DNA of 64,000 nt from the NCBI RefSeq assembly GCF_000599885.1, contig NZ_JFGT01000004.1, positions 62,001 through 126,000 on the forward strand. The letters are read 5' to 3'. This document shows positions 1 through 10,423 of the stretch, in pieces; the first letter of the stretch is position 1, and the number at the start of each line of letters is the position of its first letter. A model generated the notes under the pieces. It made no database searches and was not told the origin of the DNA. It saw nothing but the letters and a program-made list of their open reading frames with translations. The translations under genes were made by a program, and so were the position numbers. This stretch comes from Pantoea sp. IMH (GTDB lineage Bacteria; Pseudomonadota; Gammaproteobacteria; Enterobacterales; Enterobacteriaceae).

Positions 1-793
1 CCTGCACGGCGCGCAAATCCCCGCTCGATTCCAGCATATGCGTGGCAAACGAATGCCGCAATTTGTGGGGATGGATATGACTGGTGATACCCTGCCTGAC
101 GCCCCACTCCGCAAACCGTTTTTGCACATTGCGGGCGGAGATCCGTTTTCCCTGCATCGAGAGGAAAACGGCATTATCTTCCGGCGCAAACAGCTCCCGC
201 ATCTCCAGCCAGTGCTCCATCCACTGTACCGCAGTACGGCCAACAGGCAGACGACGCTCTTTGCTACCCTTCCCCATCACCCATACTTCGCCGGAGGCGA
301 GATCGAGATGGCCGGTATCAATGCCAACCAGTTCGGAAAGACGCAGGCCCGCGCCGTACATGATTTCCAGCATCGCCCGGTCGCGCACGGCCAGCGGATC
401 GTTCACATCGATCTCCAGCAGGCGGTTGACTTCATCGACATCAATATTCTTCGGCAGATGGCGCGGTGCCCTGGGTGTGGCAACGCCTTTGGCCGGATTG
501 GCTTTCAGCCGTCCCTGGGCAATTTGCCAGTCAAGAAAGCTGCGCAGCGCGGAGAGACGAAGCGCCAGACTGGCGGGCTTGAGCCCGGCCCGGCGGCTGC
601 GCGCCGCCAGCGAGCGCACCTGCGCGGCATCCAGCTTATCCCAGCCGGTCAGTTTCATCTCTTCCAGCAGCGGAATGCAGGCCGCAAGCTGGCGCTGATA
701 ATTGATTTGCGTTAGCGGGCTGAGCTGGCGCTCAACCTTCAGATAACGCAGGAATCCCTCCACGTCTGCTTGCAGAAGCGACGCGGTGCTCAT
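1..793 (-). CDS. xerC: Tyrosine recombinase XerC (3' end cut by window edge)
   Basis: XerC, with XerD, resolves chromosome dimers at dif by strand exchange. The 264 visible codons begin [18 protein letters not shown], with the N-terminal SAM-like core-binding domain in about residues 1-110 and the start of the catalytic domain after it. The first catalytic Arg lies in [10 protein letters not shown] and the His-x-x-Arg pair in [12 protein letters not shown]. About 35-45 residues, including the second catalytic His and the nucleophilic Tyr, lie beyond position 1. The ATG (793-791) overlaps the stop of the upstream yigA gene as ATGA, so the two are probably translationally coupled. The order dapF-yigA-xerC matches E. 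coli. Confidence 0.95.
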   Translation of the reverse strand, partial: MSTASLLQADVEGFLRYLKVERQLSPLTQINYQRQLAACIPLLEEMKLTGWDKLDAAQVRSLAARSRRAGLKPASLALRLSALRSFLDWQIAQGRLKANPAKGVATPRAPRHLPKNIDVDEVNRLLEIDVNDPLAVRDRAMLEIMYGAGLRLSELVGIDTGHLDLASGEVWVMGKGSKERRLPVGRTAVQWMEHWLEMRELFAPEDNAVFLSMQGKRISARNVQKRFAEWGVRQGITSHIHPHKLRHSFATHMLESSGDLRAVQ

Positions 794-1497
794 ACGCGTT
801 CAACCCAACGTTGCAGCAACTCAGGCAGCATCTGAGACAGGTGCTGGAGTAAAACCGTTCCCATACCGGACTGATAGTGCTGAGTATCACGGCTGCTGAA
901 AATCAGCACACCGAGTTCACCTTCTTCACCCATCAGCGACATCGCGACCGAGCCGATGGCCTTCGCCTGTGGCAGCAGCAGCAGCAGTTCAGGGCCGTTC
1001 AGGCTGCCCAGATAATGATGCTGCTTACCGAGACGCTGGATGCGGACCGGTTCAAAGGCCTGTCGGGAGAGCGCCAGTTGGGTAAAACCGGAAGGTGCCC
1101 CGATGCGCCATTTTTCACTGAACAGCCGCACGTTCGCCCCGGCGAGTCCCAGCTCCCTGGCCCAGCGGTGCAGCCGGTTCAGCATATCATGCAGGTTTGG
1201 CGCAGAAGCCAGACGAGCCTGAAGGCTCAGCAGCCGGTCAAACAGTTGCTGATTGGCGCTTGCCTGTTCCATCAGCAGGGTAATTTCTTCTTCCAGCTGA
1301 GTGATATGGTTACGCTGGCGGGCCAGTTGCCATTCCACCAGGGAAACGGTCCCGCGCACCGGATGCGGCACCAGCATCTGTTCAACCTGGCGCGCATTAC
1401 GGATAAAGAAGTCTGGATTTTGCAGCAGGTAATCGCTGACTGCGCGATCGTCCAGCAGGAGATCGCTGGCTGGCTGTTGTTCCCCGACATTTTTCAT
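790..1497 (-). CDS. yigA: DUF484 family protein YigA
   Basis: A 235-residue protein of the DUF484 family, which has a GAF-like fold; its biochemical role is not established. A helical, probably coiled-coil stretch rich in Gln, Glu and Leu (about residues 60-95, around [19 protein letters not shown]) precedes a GAF-like region. No signal peptide or membrane segment is visible. It sits between dapF and xerC with four-base ATGA overlaps on both sides, the usual arrangement in enterobacteria, so it is very likely co-transcribed with them. A link to XerC function is suggested only by this neighbourhood. Confidence 0.9.
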   Translation of the reverse strand: MKNVGEQQPASDLLLDDRAVSDYLLQNPDFFIRNARQVEQMLVPHPVRGTVSLVEWQLARQRNHITQLEEEITLLMEQASANQQLFDRLLSLQARLASAPNLHDMLNRLHRWARELGLAGANVRLFSEKWRIGAPSGFTQLALSRQAFEPVRIQRLGKQHHYLGSLNGPELLLLLPQAKAIGSVAMSLMGEEGELGVLIFSSRDTQHYQSGMGTVLLQHLSQMLPELLQRWVERV

Positions 1498-2318
1498 AAA
1501 TGGATAAATCCGTCATAAACGTGAGTGGCAGGACCGGTCATATAGAGCGGATGACCCGGCCCTTTCCAGGCAATGTTCAGCGCGCCACCGGGCAGATCGA
1601 CCCGCACTTTCTCAGCCAGCAGGCCTTGTTGAATGCCTACCGCAACGGCAGCACAGGCACCGCTGCCGCAGGCCTGCGTTTCACCGGCACCGCGTTCGTA
1701 AACGCGCAGACGGATATGCTCACGGCTGGCAACTTCCATAAAACCAACGTTAACCCGTTCCGGAAAACGCTCATGGCTTTCCAGCACCGGGCCCAGCAGT
1801 TCAACCTGCGCCGTGATTACGCTATCGACCTGCAGGACGCAGTGGGGATTACCCATCGACACCACGCCACACATCACCGTCTGTTCGGCGGTACGCATCA
1901 GATAAAGGTTTTCAGCTTTGTTGGCGCGGAAAGGCACCTTTTGCGGCTCGAAGTCAGGCTCGCCCATATTAACGCACACCTGTTCATCCTGCGTGACGCT
2001 AAGCACCATACGGCCATTTTGCGTACTGACGCGGATATCGCTTTTATTGGTGAGTCCTTTAAGCCGCACAAAGCGGGCAAAGCAGCGGGCGCCATTACCA
2101 CACTGCGCCACTTCACTGCCATCGGCGTTGAAAATACGGTAGTGGAAATCCAGGTCGGGATCGTAAGGGGGTTCAACGATCAGGAGCTGATCAAACCCGA
2201 TCCCCAGATGGCGATCCGCCAGGCGACGGATCAACTCAGGAGAGAAATAGACGTTTTGCGTCACGGCATCGACCACCATAAAGTCATTGCCCAGACCGTG
2301 CATTTTGGAGAACTGCAT
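1494..2318 (-). CDS. dapF: Diaminopimelate epimerase DapF
   Basis: Converts LL- to meso-diaminopimelate, the precursor of lysine and of the peptidoglycan cross-link. The two catalytic cysteines are visible: Cys73 in AQCGNGARC and the second near residue 217 in [10 protein letters not shown]. With the start at 2318 ([13 protein letters not shown]) the protein has 274 residues, the E. coli length. A GGAG six bases upstream of this ATG supports it over an in-frame ATG eight codons earlier (2342). It follows lptM and overlaps yigA by four bases. Confidence 0.96.
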   Translation of the reverse strand: MQFSKMHGLGNDFMVVDAVTQNVYFSPELIRRLADRHLGIGFDQLLIVEPPYDPDLDFHYRIFNADGSEVAQCGNGARCFARFVRLKGLTNKSDIRVSTQNGRMVLSVTQDEQVCVNMGEPDFEPQKVPFRANKAENLYLMRTAEQTVMCGVVSMGNPHCVLQVDSVITAQVELLGPVLESHERFPERVNVGFMEVASREHIRLRVYERGAGETQACGSGACAAVAVGIQQGLLAEKVRVDLPGGALNIAWKGPGHPLYMTGPATHVYDGFIHL

Positions 2319-2345
2319 TTTCTGCTCCGACGAGTGCGTCATTGT

Positions 2346-2624
2346 TTACTGAGCCGATTGCGCATCCGCTTCGGTGGTCGCCGAGGGAACCAGTCCGTCG
2401 TTTAACGGCGCATCGCTGGTCGCCGGGGCCGCCTGGGTATCCGTTTGTGAGGCATCGGTGGTCGTTGATTCAGCCTGGGCGTCTGCGCGGGTTGGCTTCG
2501 CCACAGGGGAAGTTTGCTGTTCCGGCTTTTTCTCTGGCGGAAAATAGAGCGGCCCTTTCAGCCCACAACCCACCAGGCTGGCCACGGCCAGCGCCAGCGC
2601 CATCCGACAAATCAGTTTGTTCAT
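2346..2624 (-). CDS. lptM: LPS-assembly lipoprotein LptM (YifL)
   Basis: A small outer-membrane lipoprotein. The start at 2624 gives MNKLICRMALALAVASLVGC, a signal peptide ending in a lipobox with acylated Cys20, followed by the family signature GLKGPLYFPP. E. coli LptM is known to assist oxidative maturation of the LptD-LptE translocon. The remaining tail is long (92 residues in total against 67 in E. coli), low-complexity and rich in Ala, Thr, Asp and Pro. In-frame ATGs further upstream give no signal peptide and were rejected. It lies between cyaA and dapF as in E. coli. Confidence 0.88.
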   Translation of the reverse strand: MNKLICRMALALAVASLVGCGLKGPLYFPPEKKPEQQTSPVAKPTRADAQAESTTTDASQTDTQAAPATSDAPLNDGLVPSATTEADAQSAQ

Positions 2625-2703
2625 GCTTATTCTGCTCGTTATAGGTGCCTGTTGGTCGTCTATCATCGCAGGTGAAGGGCTAAAAGCAACAGGAAAAGGT
2701 AAA

Positions 2704-2731
2704 GCGCTGCCGCCGGAGAAGGCGCAGCAGC
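2704..2731 (-). terminator. Possible cyaA terminator hairpin
   Basis: Downstream of cyaA on the minus strand a GC-rich hairpin can form between GCTGCTGCGCC and GGCGGCAGCGC, with one bulged base in each arm. It is followed only by a weak T-rich stretch (TTTACCTTTT). It could be a weak terminator or attenuator between cyaA and lptM. Confidence 0.3.
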
Positions 2732-2778
2732 GGCCTGGAAGTCTCGCTTTTTTCAGGAGAAAACCGGCCGACCCTGCC

Positions 2779-5334
2779 TCAGTGAATCTGGTAGCGCTTG
2801 GCGTAATCGCCGCTGGCATCGTTGTCCGACGCCACGGCGCAGAGCTGCGCCAGCGTCTGGCTGCGGAACGGGATCACCTGGAAACGCCCCTCGACCTGCA
2901 CGATCTGGTAAAACTGCGGCAGGTTAAAGTTGATAAAGCTGGAACCATAGGTGAAACGATCGTGCGAAGAGGAGTAAAAGCGGCTCACATCACGCACCAG
3001 CTCCTCTTTGCTGCCTTCACAGTGATGATAAATTTCCACCCGGTTTGTCTCATCCAGAATGTAAATATTAAACCCGCGATCGTCTTTTGTATCTTCAAAG
3101 AAGAACTGAATGATCCCTTCACTGGCGTAGCCGTTCACCACGGCAGGAAGCCGCGTCTGATCCGTCTCAACCTTGATAGAAAGACCGTGAAGCTTATTAT
3201 TTGATATCGCTCCGTAGAACTCGACCGCATTTTCCAGCTTCTGTACGGATACGCTCAGGCGTTCAAAGAACAGCCCCCAGGTCTGGCCTGCCACGCGAAC
3301 CGCCTTAAACCGGCCCGGTTCCTGTCGCGTGCTGGAAAGACGTAACTCGATACATTCGGAAACCAGTTGCTGAACGCGGGTACGAATCAGACCACGCAGA
3401 TGCTGGCTGTAGCAGAAGACCTCGACCGCATCCGGCGGCGCGGCATCCTGATGCATTTTGCCCAGGATAGTTTTCAGCGCCTCGATCATCGCCTGTTCGC
3501 CATTAAAGTGCAGCGTACGCACCTCATTCCAGGAGTTGCGGTAAAGCAGATCGATACTGCCGATCAGACACTGCTGCTGCTGCCCGAAGCTGAACACATC
3601 CAGCTTGCGGAAGTCAAAATGCACCACCTGGTTACGGAAGGCCGCCGTCGGGTCATATTCAAGATTGACAATGATCGCCAGATGGCGGATTTCGCAGGGA
3701 CTGTAGAGCGCTTTCGCGGTCGGCGCAGGCAGGCGCAGCGGAAAATGGTGCGAAACATCGGCGACCAGCTCCTGAAGCCGTGCCAAATCGCAAAGCTCGT
3801 TACCCTTCATATGCAGCTGCGTTTTGCTGGTGAGCAGTCCGTTAAACCAGGCCCAGGCGACCAGCTTATTCAGGTAGCGGTTATATTCCAGCGGCTGATG
3901 ACTGATGATGGACTGCATATCCGGTGACTGATTATAAAGGTACCAGCCGGCACGGTTCGCGCGTCCGTTTGGCACATGGATAAACGTCAGATGCGGCTCT
4001 GAAAGGTCAGGCGAGATCTGCGGATTGACCAGCGTGACTTTACCGGGCAGCGCCTCAAAAGCGGCATAAAGCTTACGGGTGAGTACGCCGATATCCTGCG
4101 GGCTGGCGCTGACGCTCAGATTGTTGCGCCGGGCGAAGCGGATCAGGTTGCGATAGCTTTGCATCATCGCATCCAGCAGTTCATTGTGCGCCTCGCGCAC
4201 GCGACCGATTTTCCAGTCGGCACGGCTGTCAAGGATCGCCAGGCGCTGTGCATCCCAGCCCCACTCTTTCACCAGCTGACTGAGGATCTCCCGCCGCCAG
4301 CCAGGTTTACCGCCCTCAACCGACAGCTTCTCACAGACCTTCAGATAGAAGCAGCGGCGAACCAAATCGAGACGCGCAGTGTCATCAATACTGGTGAGAT
4401 AGTGCGTCACTCTTTCCAGCATCATGCAGTAGGCGTCGAGCCCGTAAGAGACGATTTCCCCATCGTGCAAACGCTGCTTGATATCCCGCGCCAGCAGTTG
4501 GGTGTTCGGATACTCCCAGGAATAGGCTTCAAGCAGCAGGGTTTTCAGGACGGCTTTATACGGTGAGTCGATACTTTTATAGAGTTGCCACAGGCTGGCA
4601 CCGAAATATTCTTCGGCAGAGAGCTGATTCAGTCCGCCAAGATCGAGCCATTCGTTAGGGGTCAGTACCCCTTTCTGATACAGCGACATAACGTAGTCGT
4701 CGTAATGCTCTTCTTCTTCTCCCGGCACCATATTCCACAGAATACGCTTGCCGGCCATGCGTACGGCGGTCCGGTAAAACTCATCCAGCAACAGGATATG
4801 CTGAGTTGAACCACAATCTTCGCCGCCCAGGCTACCGCTTTCATTATGGCGAAAACGGTTTTCATCGATCAGGAAGAAGCTCACTTCTACCCCCATCGAC
4901 GCACACCATTTTTGTAGCAGCGTGCATTTTTTCTGCAGGCGCAGGCGCTCTTCATTATCCAGCCACGATTGGTGGCAAACCCAGATATCCAGATCGGAGG
5001 TGCTGTTCTGCCCGACAGAAGAAGTACTGCCCATCGAATAAACGCCGGTAATCGGCATCTCTCCCTGAGCGGGGATTCGGGCTTCTGAACCTGATTTTTC
5101 TATTAAATCATCCAGATAGGAAATCTGGCTTTCATCAGGCGTGTAGAAACTGATGCCATGTGGAACGTTACCTTCAAGGTAACCCGGCATCAGAGGGTGA
5201 TGATAATGTAATAAGGTTGGCAGCAGACTGTAGACCTGTTGGAACGAAGGCCCCATGGCAGCCAGAGCGCGATCGACGCGCAGCTGGTTAATGGCATCCA
5301 GTCTCTGTTTCAGTGTCTCTATGTAGAGGTACAA
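2779..5334 (-). CDS. cyaA: Class I adenylate cyclase CyaA
   Basis: Makes cAMP from ATP, and so controls CRP-dependent catabolite regulation. The 851-residue protein has the class I layout: an N-terminal catalytic half and a C-terminal regulatory half that responds to the PTS enzyme IIA-Glc. The nucleotidyltransferase signature is visible as Gly102-Ser103 with the metal-binding Asp114 and Asp116 (GSTSSVGQ...SDLDIWV). The start codon is TTG (5334-5332), as in E. coli, where this weak start limits synthesis. The encoded N-terminus ([19 protein letters not shown]) matches the family. It is divergent from hemC and has a CRP site upstream. Confidence 0.97.
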   Translation of the reverse strand: MYLYIETLKQRLDAINQLRVDRALAAMGPSFQQVYSLLPTLLHYHHPLMPGYLEGNVPHGISFYTPDESQISYLDDLIEKSGSEARIPAQGEMPITGVYSMGSTSSVGQNSTSDLDIWVCHQSWLDNEERLRLQKKCTLLQKWCASMGVEVSFFLIDENRFRHNESGSLGGEDCGSTQHILLLDEFYRTAVRMAGKRILWNMVPGEEEEHYDDYVMSLYQKGVLTPNEWLDLGGLNQLSAEEYFGASLWQLYKSIDSPYKAVLKTLLLEAYSWEYPNTQLLARDIKQRLHDGEIVSYGLDAYCMMLERVTHYLTSIDDTARLDLVRRCFYLKVCEKLSVEGGKPGWRREILSQLVKEWGWDAQRLAILDSRADWKIGRVREAHNELLDAMMQSYRNLIRFARRNNLSVSASPQDIGVLTRKLYAAFEALPGKVTLVNPQISPDLSEPHLTFIHVPNGRANRAGWYLYNQSPDMQSIISHQPLEYNRYLNKLVAWAWFNGLLTSKTQLHMKGNELCDLARLQELVADVSHHFPLRLPAPTAKALYSPCEIRHLAIIVNLEYDPTAAFRNQVVHFDFRKLDVFSFGQQQQCLIGSIDLLYRNSWNEVRTLHFNGEQAMIEALKTILGKMHQDAAPPDAVEVFCYSQHLRGLIRTRVQQLVSECIELRLSSTRQEPGRFKAVRVAGQTWGLFFERLSVSVQKLENAVEFYGAISNNKLHGLSIKVETDQTRLPAVVNGYASEGIIQFFFEDTKDDRGFNIYILDETNRVEIYHHCEGSKEELVRDVSRFYSSSHDRFTYGSSFINFNLPQFYQIVQVEGRFQVIPFRSQTLAQLCAVASDNDASGDYAKRYQIH

Positions 5335-5426
5335 GACGTCTCGCCTGATTATCCCAGTGCTTACAAAAAACCCTGTTTCCGAAATTTGCCGCTTGGTTTA
5401 GATATAGTCGTGCAAATTATTGCTGG

Positions 5427-5448
5427 AAACGTGATCAATCTAACACCA
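5427..5448 (-). promoter_or_regulatory. CRP-binding site of the cyaA promoter
   Basis: On the minus strand the sequence TGTTA-GATTGA-TCACG (5445-5430) fits the CRP consensus TGTGA-N6-TCACA with two mismatches. It lies about 85-100 bp upstream of the cyaA start. E. coli has a nearly identical site overlapping cyaA promoter P2, where CRP-cAMP represses. Conservation of both sequence and position supports negative feedback on cyaA here. Confidence 0.75.
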
Positions 5449-5454
5449 GACAGA

Positions 5455-5482
5455 TTGACCGTAAAGAAAGTTGCGCTACAGA
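5455..5482 (+). promoter_or_regulatory. Candidate hemC promoter
   Basis: TTGACC (5455-5460) and TACAGA (5477-5482) are separated by 16 bp, about 140 bp upstream of hemC. The -35 is good and the -10 is weak. No better-placed pair was seen between cyaA and hemC. Confidence 0.35.
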
Positions 5483-5621
5483 ACAGTTTAGCACGTTTTA
5501 CGTTCAGCCTGGCCGAAGAACCCAGAATCCGTCCCTTTCCTGCCGTTTAAAACCGTGGAAACTGACAGCATTCCAGTATCAATGATAGGATAATCAATGA
5601 ACGATCAAAACGGTAAGAAGC

Positions 5622-6563
5622 ATGTTAGACAAAATTTTAAGAATTGCCACCCGACAAAGTCCGCTTGCCCTGTGGCAGGCCCATTATGTTCAACAGCGCC
5701 TGATGGCTTGCCATCCGGGGCTTCGCGTTGAGCTGGTCCCTATGGTGACCAAAGGGGATGTGATCCTCGACACCCCGCTGGCGAAGGTTGGCGGCAAGGG
5801 GCTTTTTGTCAAAGAACTGGAGCTGGCGATGCTTTCCGATCGCGCGGATATCGCCGTTCATTCCATGAAAGACGTGCCGATTGATTTCCCGGAAGGTCTG
5901 GGACTGGTGACGATCTGTGAACGTGAAGATCCGCTTGATGCTTTCGTTTCTAACCACTACGACTCGGTTGATGCGCTGCCTGAGGGTGCGGTGGTCGGTA
6001 CCTCAAGCCTGCGTCGACAGTGCCAGCTGAGCGCACGGCGCCCGGATCTGCGCATTCATTCCCTGCGCGGCAATGTCGGTACGCGCCTCGGTAAGCTCGA
6101 TGCGGGCGAATATGATGCCATTATCCTGGCCGTGGCCGGTCTGAAACGCCTGGGCCTGGGTGAGCGTATTCGCCACGCCATGCCTGCCGAAGAGTCGTTG
6201 CCGGCGGTAGGTCAGGGCGCCGTCGGGATTGAGTGTCGTCTGGATGATGCCCAGACCATTACGCTGCTCGCCGCGCTTAACGATGAGGATACCGCCACGC
6301 GCGTAAAAGCGGAACGCGCCATGAATACCCGTCTCGAAGGTGGCTGCCAGGTTCCCATCGGCAGTTACGCCGTGCTGGAGGACGAAACGCTGTGGCTGCG
6401 CGGACTGGTGGGTTCACCGGACGGCACGAAAATGATCCGTGGCGAGCGGCGCGGCCCGCGCGAGGATGCCGAGAAAATGGGGATCTCCCTGGCGGAAGAG
6501 CTGCTGGACCACGGCGCACGTGAAATTCTCAGGGACGTTTATCAGGGAAATCCTCCCGTATGA
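5622..6563 (+). CDS. hemC: Hydroxymethylbilane synthase (porphobilinogen deaminase)
   Basis: Polymerises four porphobilinogens to hydroxymethylbilane in tetrapyrrole synthesis. It has 313 residues, the usual length. The Cys carrying the dipyrromethane cofactor is in [10 protein letters not shown] near residue 242, and other family motifs such as [13 protein letters not shown] (N-terminus), VHSMKDVP and GTSSLRRQ are intact. A purine-rich GGTAAGAAG precedes the ATG. It overlaps hemD by four bases (ATGA), so product supply to the next enzyme is probably translationally coupled. Confidence 0.98.
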   Translation: MLDKILRIATRQSPLALWQAHYVQQRLMACHPGLRVELVPMVTKGDVILDTPLAKVGGKGLFVKELELAMLSDRADIAVHSMKDVPIDFPEGLGLVTICEREDPLDAFVSNHYDSVDALPEGAVVGTSSLRRQCQLSARRPDLRIHSLRGNVGTRLGKLDAGEYDAIILAVAGLKRLGLGERIRHAMPAEESLPAVGQGAVGIECRLDDAQTITLLAALNDEDTATRVKAERAMNTRLEGGCQVPIGSYAVLEDETLWLRGLVGSPDGTKMIRGERRGPREDAEKMGISLAEELLDHGAREILRDVYQGNPPV

Positions 6564-7306
6564 CCATCCTCGTCACGCGTCCCGAACCGGCTGCGCAGGA
6601 GCTGGTCAGCCGGTTGCGTAACGCAGGCAGGGAAGCGTGGGCGATGCCGCTTATCGAGTTCACCCCCGGCACAGCGTTAGACAGCCTGCCCGGCGAACTG
6701 AATGCACTGCAGTCCGGCGATTTAGTCTTTATTTTGTCGCAGCATGCTATTCATTATGCCCAGCCAGCAATGGCCAGGGCGGGTGCCACATGGCCCTCCA
6801 GCCTGAACTACTATGCTATAGGGCGCACCACCGCCATGACGTTTCACGCCGCCAGCGGCCTGAACGTTATCTGGCCGCACGAACGTGAGACCAGCGAAGT
6901 CCTGATTCAGCTCCCGGCGCTGCAACAGGTCGCCGGCAAACGTGCGCTGATATTGCGTGGCAACGGTGGCCGTGAATTACTGGCGGAAACCTTGCAACAG
7001 CGCGGCGCTGATGTACAGTTTGTCGAATGCTATCAACGCTGTGCGAAGATCTATCAGGGCGCGGCGGAAGGCCGTCGCTGGCGGGATCGCGGAATTGATA
7101 CGCTGGTCGTGACCAGCGGCGAAATGCTGCAACAGCTCTATTCGCTGTTCCTTGAGATAGATCGTGAGGAGTGGCTTTTGCGCTGCCGGCTGATTGTCGT
7201 CAGTGAACGCCTGGCAATCCGTGCAAAGGAACTGCGTTGGCAAAATATCCGGGTAGCCGATGGTGCCGATAACGACGCGTTGTTACGAGCGTTACAACAA
7301 ACTTAA
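6560..7306 (+). CDS. hemD: Uroporphyrinogen-III synthase
   Basis: Closes hydroxymethylbilane into uroporphyrinogen III with inversion of ring D, the last step shared by heme, siroheme and B12. The 248 residues form the expected two-lobed HemD fold. The N-terminus [18 protein letters not shown] and the later segment [14 protein letters not shown] are typical. Sequence conservation in this family is low, so the call rests on these segments and on its position between hemC and hemX. Confidence 0.95.
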   Translation: MTILVTRPEPAAQELVSRLRNAGREAWAMPLIEFTPGTALDSLPGELNALQSGDLVFILSQHAIHYAQPAMARAGATWPSSLNYYAIGRTTAMTFHAASGLNVIWPHERETSEVLIQLPALQQVAGKRALILRGNGGRELLAETLQQRGADVQFVECYQRCAKIYQGAAEGRRWRDRGIDTLVVTSGEMLQQLYSLFLEIDREEWLLRCRLIVVSERLAIRAKELRWQNIRVADGADNDALLRALQQT

Positions 7307-7323
7307 AGATGGGAAGAGCGACA

Positions 7324-8454
7324 ATGACGGAACAAAAAGATTCCTCTGCCATAGTTGAGGAGACCACTCCGGCGGTCAATCCTTCAACTCCGGAGCAAAA
7401 GCCACGCCGCAAAGCTAACAACACCGGCACGAAGCTGGCCATACTGGCTATCGCTATCGCGCTGGCCTCAGGTGCTGGCCTCTACTTTTACGGTCAACGT
7501 CTGGCGCAGCAGCAGGCCGCCAGCAATGAGGCGCTGTCTGAGCAGATTGCTGATTTGCAGCAGCAAGCCAACGGCGACAAAAAAACGCTGGAACAGCAGC
7601 TCACAACGACAACCGGCGAGCTGGACAGGGTACGCCAGCAGCAGGCTGCCACCAGCCAGCAGCTTGATGAGCTGAAACAGAAAGTCGCCACCATTTCCGG
7701 TAACGATGCTCAGACCTGGCTGCTGGCTCAGGCAGATTACCTGGTGAAGCTTGCCGGACGTAAACTGTGGAGCGATCAGGATGTCACCACCGCGGTCGCC
7801 CTGCTGAAAAGCGCGGACGCCAGCCTGGCGGATATGAACGATCCCAGCCTGATCGAAGCCCGCCGCGCGCTGAATAATGATATCAGTACCCTGGCGGCGC
7901 TCAGTCAGGTTGACTATGACGGAACCATTCTCAAACTGAATCAGCTCGCTAACGGCGTGGATAATCTGCGGCTCGCTGACAGCGACAGTGATGACGCGCC
8001 TATGGACGCTGACAGTGGTGAGCTCTCTTCTTCGCTGCGCGAATGGCGCCAGAATCTGGTGAAAAGCTGGCACAACTTTATGGATGATTTCATTACCATC
8101 CGCCGTCGTGACACCACCGCTGAACCGCTTCTTGCCCCGAATCAGGATGTTTATCTGCGTGAAAATATCCGTTCACGTCTGCTGATCGCCGCACAGGCGG
8201 TACCTCGTCATCAGGATGAAATCTACCGACAGTCAATTGATACGGTTTCAGCCTGGGTTCGCGCCTGGTTTGACAGCCGGGACCCGGCGACAAAAACCTT
8301 CCTGAGCCAGCTGGATGAACTGAGTCAGCAAAGCGTGTCGATGGATCTACCTGAAGCGCTGCAAAGCCAGCCGATGCTGGATAAACTGATGCAAACGCGC
8401 GTACGCAGCCTGCTGGCTCAGCCCGGCGCAGGACAACAGCAGCAGGGAGAATAA
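7324..8454 (+). CDS. hemX: HemX, inner-membrane protein of the hem operon
   Basis: Once called a uroporphyrinogen-III methyltransferase, but it lacks a SAM-binding domain and its function is uncertain. The chosen ATG at 7324 ([13 protein letters not shown]) has GGAAGAG eight bases upstream; an ATG at 7309 has no good ribosome site. The layout is a short cytoplasmic tail, one membrane segment at about residues 40-62, a Gln-rich coiled coil at about 65-125, and a conserved periplasmic domain ([19 protein letters not shown] onward). The HemX family motif [19 protein letters not shown] is intact. It is spaced two bases from hemY. Confidence 0.92.
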   Translation: MTEQKDSSAIVEETTPAVNPSTPEQKPRRKANNTGTKLAILAIAIALASGAGLYFYGQRLAQQQAASNEALSEQIADLQQQANGDKKTLEQQLTTTTGELDRVRQQQAATSQQLDELKQKVATISGNDAQTWLLAQADYLVKLAGRKLWSDQDVTTAVALLKSADASLADMNDPSLIEARRALNNDISTLAALSQVDYDGTILKLNQLANGVDNLRLADSDSDDAPMDADSGELSSSLREWRQNLVKSWHNFMDDFITIRRRDTTAEPLLAPNQDVYLRENIRSRLLIAAQAVPRHQDEIYRQSIDTVSAWVRAWFDSRDPATKTFLSQLDELSQQSVSMDLPEALQSQPMLDKLMQTRVRSLLAQPGAGQQQQGE

Positions 8455-8456
8455 GC

Positions 8457-9644
8457 ATGCTAAAAGTTCTGATACTTTTTCTGTTATTGATGGCGGGCGT
8501 GGTCCTTGGGCCTTTGCTGGCCGGGCATCAGGGTTATGTGCTGATCCAGACTGACGGCTGGAATATCGAAACCAGCGTAACCGGTCTGGCGATTATCCTG
8601 ATCCTGACGCTTATCGCCATTCTGATTGTCGAGTGGGTGCTGCGTCGTCTGCTCAGAACCGGCGCCCGTACCCGTGGCTGGTTCCGGGGCCGCAAAGGCA
8701 AACGCGCCCGTAAGCAAACTAACGCCGCACTGATTAAGCTGGCGGAGGGGGATTACCGCCAGGTTGAGAAGCTGCTTTCCCGCAATGCCGATCATGCTGA
8801 ACAGCCGGTGGTGAACTATCTGCTGGCGGCGGAAGCGGCTCAGCAGCGTGGCGATGAAATCCGTGCGAATCAGCACCTTGAACGCGCAGCAGAACTGGCA
8901 GGCGGCGATCAGTTGCCGGTTGAAATTACTCGTGTCCGTATTCAGCTGGCACGCAATGAAGATCATGCCGCCCGCCACGGCATCGACCGGCTGCTTGAAG
9001 TGGCTCCCCGTCATCCAGAGGTGCTACGCCTGGCCGAACAGGCCTATGTCCGTACCGGTGCGTGGAACGCCCTGCTGGACATCCTGCCTTCAATGGAAAA
9101 AGCCCAGGTAGGCGATGAAGCGCATCGCGTGGCGCTGAAGCAGGATGCCTGGCTGGGTCTGATGAATCAGGCGATGGCGGAACAGGGCAGCGAAGGCCTG
9201 AAAAGCTGGTGGCAGGCCCAGAGCCGGAAGACCCGTCATGAGCCCGCACTGCAGGTGGCGATGGCAGATCACTTAATTGTCTGCAACGATCATGATACGG
9301 CGCAGGAAATCGTGCTCGATGGCCTTAAGCGTGGCTATGACGAGCGCCTGATCCTGCTGATGCCTCGCCTCAACGCAGGCAATCCCGAGCAGCTGGAGAA
9401 AGCCCTGCGTCAGCAGATTAAGCAGCATGGCGCAACGCCGCTACTGCAAAGCACACTCGGTCAGCTACTGATGAAACACGGCGAATGGGAGCGCGCAAGC
9501 GAAGCATTCAGAGAGGCGCTCAAGCAGCGTCCTGATGCCTTTGATTATGCCTGGCTGGCGGATACGCTGGATCGCCTGCATAAGCCTGAGGAAGCGGCTG
9601 AAATGCGACGTGACGGCCTGTTACTGACGCTGAAGAGTAACTGA
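8457..9644 (+). CDS. hemY: HemY, TPR-containing inner-membrane protein
   Basis: 395 residues with two N-terminal membrane segments (about residues 1-25 and 40-62), then a basic stretch (RGRKGKRARK) and a helical tetratricopeptide-like domain to the C-terminus. This is the gammaproteobacterial HemY, unrelated to the protoporphyrinogen oxidase of the same name. It is thought to influence heme or porphyrin traffic at the membrane, but no activity is proven. It is the last gene of hemCDXY, followed by a strong terminator. Confidence 0.93.
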   Translation: MLKVLILFLLLMAGVVLGPLLAGHQGYVLIQTDGWNIETSVTGLAIILILTLIAILIVEWVLRRLLRTGARTRGWFRGRKGKRARKQTNAALIKLAEGDYRQVEKLLSRNADHAEQPVVNYLLAAEAAQQRGDEIRANQHLERAAELAGGDQLPVEITRVRIQLARNEDHAARHGIDRLLEVAPRHPEVLRLAEQAYVRTGAWNALLDILPSMEKAQVGDEAHRVALKQDAWLGLMNQAMAEQGSEGLKSWWQAQSRKTRHEPALQVAMADHLIVCNDHDTAQEIVLDGLKRGYDERLILLMPRLNAGNPEQLEKALRQQIKQHGATPLLQSTLGQLLMKHGEWERASEAFREALKQRPDAFDYAWLADTLDRLHKPEEAAEMRRDGLLLTLKSN

Positions 9645-9662
9645 TTAACGAGTTACTGCAAT

Positions 9663-9688
9663 GCCGGGCATCCGCCCGGCTTTTTTTT
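9663..9688 (+). terminator. hemCDXY terminator
   Basis: A perfect 7-bp stem GCCGGGC/GCCCGGC with loop ATCC is followed by eight T on the plus strand, 18 bp after the hemY stop. Confidence 0.93.
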
Positions 9689-9720
9689 GCCCGCCGAGCT
9701 GAATTACCCCGGCACAAACC

Positions 9721-9922
9721 AAAAAAAACACCTGCCAGAAGGCAGGTGCAAAATTCAGATCGGTAAAACAAATTGGCTGGTACCTGACTCAACGTAGTAT
9801 CCGGACTCCCGTAAGGTCTTGCGACGATATGGGTGGGTGGACAACAGGTACCCTAAAGGGCTCTGCATCATTCCCGGGTTTATGAAGCCTAAGCAAGCAT
9901 AAGAAGTGGAATGAGCATCTAC
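9721..9922 (-). ncRNA. glmZ: Small RNA GlmZ
   Basis: The minus strand beginning at about 9922 reads GTAGATGCTCATTCCA, then CTTATG, CATAAACCCGGGAATGA and GCAGAGCC. This matches the start of E. coli GlmZ, including the first long stem pairing the TCATTCC and GGAATGA arms. It ends in a terminator (8-bp stem CACCTGCC/GGCAGGTG followed by eight T on the minus strand) at 9748-9721, giving about 202 nt; E. coli GlmZ is about 207 nt and also lies next to hemY. GlmZ activates glmS translation, needs Hfq, and is inactivated by RapZ-guided RNase E cleavage when amino sugars are plentiful. Its 3' half is less conserved than its 5' half. Confidence 0.92.
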
Positions 9923-9928
9923 CCCACT

Positions 9929-9949
9929 AATATAGCACAGCGCATGCCA
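9929..9949 (-). promoter_or_regulatory. glmZ promoter: sigma-54 element with overlapping sigma-70 -10
   Basis: On the minus strand TGGCATGCGCTGTGC (9949-9935) has the GG-N10-GC spacing of a sigma-54 -24/-12 element, with GC about 13 bases before the inferred RNA start. TATATT (9934-9929) sits as a sigma-70 -10 six bases before the same start. E. coli glmZ has this overlapping arrangement, with the two-component regulator GlrR activating sigma-54. Confidence 0.75.
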
Positions 9950-10177
9950 CAGAGAGGAGCCGCTGCGCTATATAGCCATCGGGTGTTTATGCGTTATTTA
10001 AAATGACATCTACGGTGACATACGCGCCGTTGCAGTATAAGACGAAGGAAAGTGTTGAGGCTGTCAGGCAGAACGGCGAATGCGGACAGACAGCAGTGAG
10101 CATATGGAGCGATCGAATGGTCACGTGACATCAATGAATACGTTGATAACGTTGTCATGAGAGGAAAAGGGAGAATC
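9950..10177. other. Non-coding stretch upstream of glmZ
   Basis: This 228-bp stretch lies between the glmZ promoter and the tandem repeats. I see no convincing gene. The part nearest glmZ is where GlrR activator sites would be expected, but I cannot point to a clear repeat. Confidence 0.4.
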
Positions 10178-10250
10178 GAAGCAACGTTGTCTCGCTGCGC
10201 CCGGCTCAAACCTCCTTCGGAGGTTCTCATCCTCTGTGAGCAACAGAGAC

Positions 10251-10275
10251 AAAAAGGCCAGCTCGGAAGCTGGCC
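10251..10275 (-). terminator. Terminator of repeat unit 1
   Basis: GGCCAGCT/AGCTGGCC stem of 8 bp with a 4-base loop and a T5 tract on the minus strand. Identical to those of units 2 and 3. Confidence 0.75.
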
Positions 10276-10398
10276 TTTTCTAAAATGGTCGGCGAGAGAG
10301 GATGATTCCCCTTCGGGCCGTTGCTGAAGCAACGTTGTCTCGCTGCGCCCGGCTCAAACCTCCTTCGGAGGTTCTCATCCTCTGTGAGCAACAGAGAC

Positions 10399-10423
10399 AA
10401 AAAGGCCAGCTCGGAAGCTGGCC
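10399..10423 (-). terminator. Terminator of repeat unit 2
   Basis: Same 8-bp stem and T5 tract as in the other units, 148 bp from each neighbour. Confidence 0.75.

Noticed and set aside
38..715. Open frames opposite xerC on the plus strand
   Set aside because: They are antisense shadows of a strongly conserved coding sequence with no recognisable protein family.
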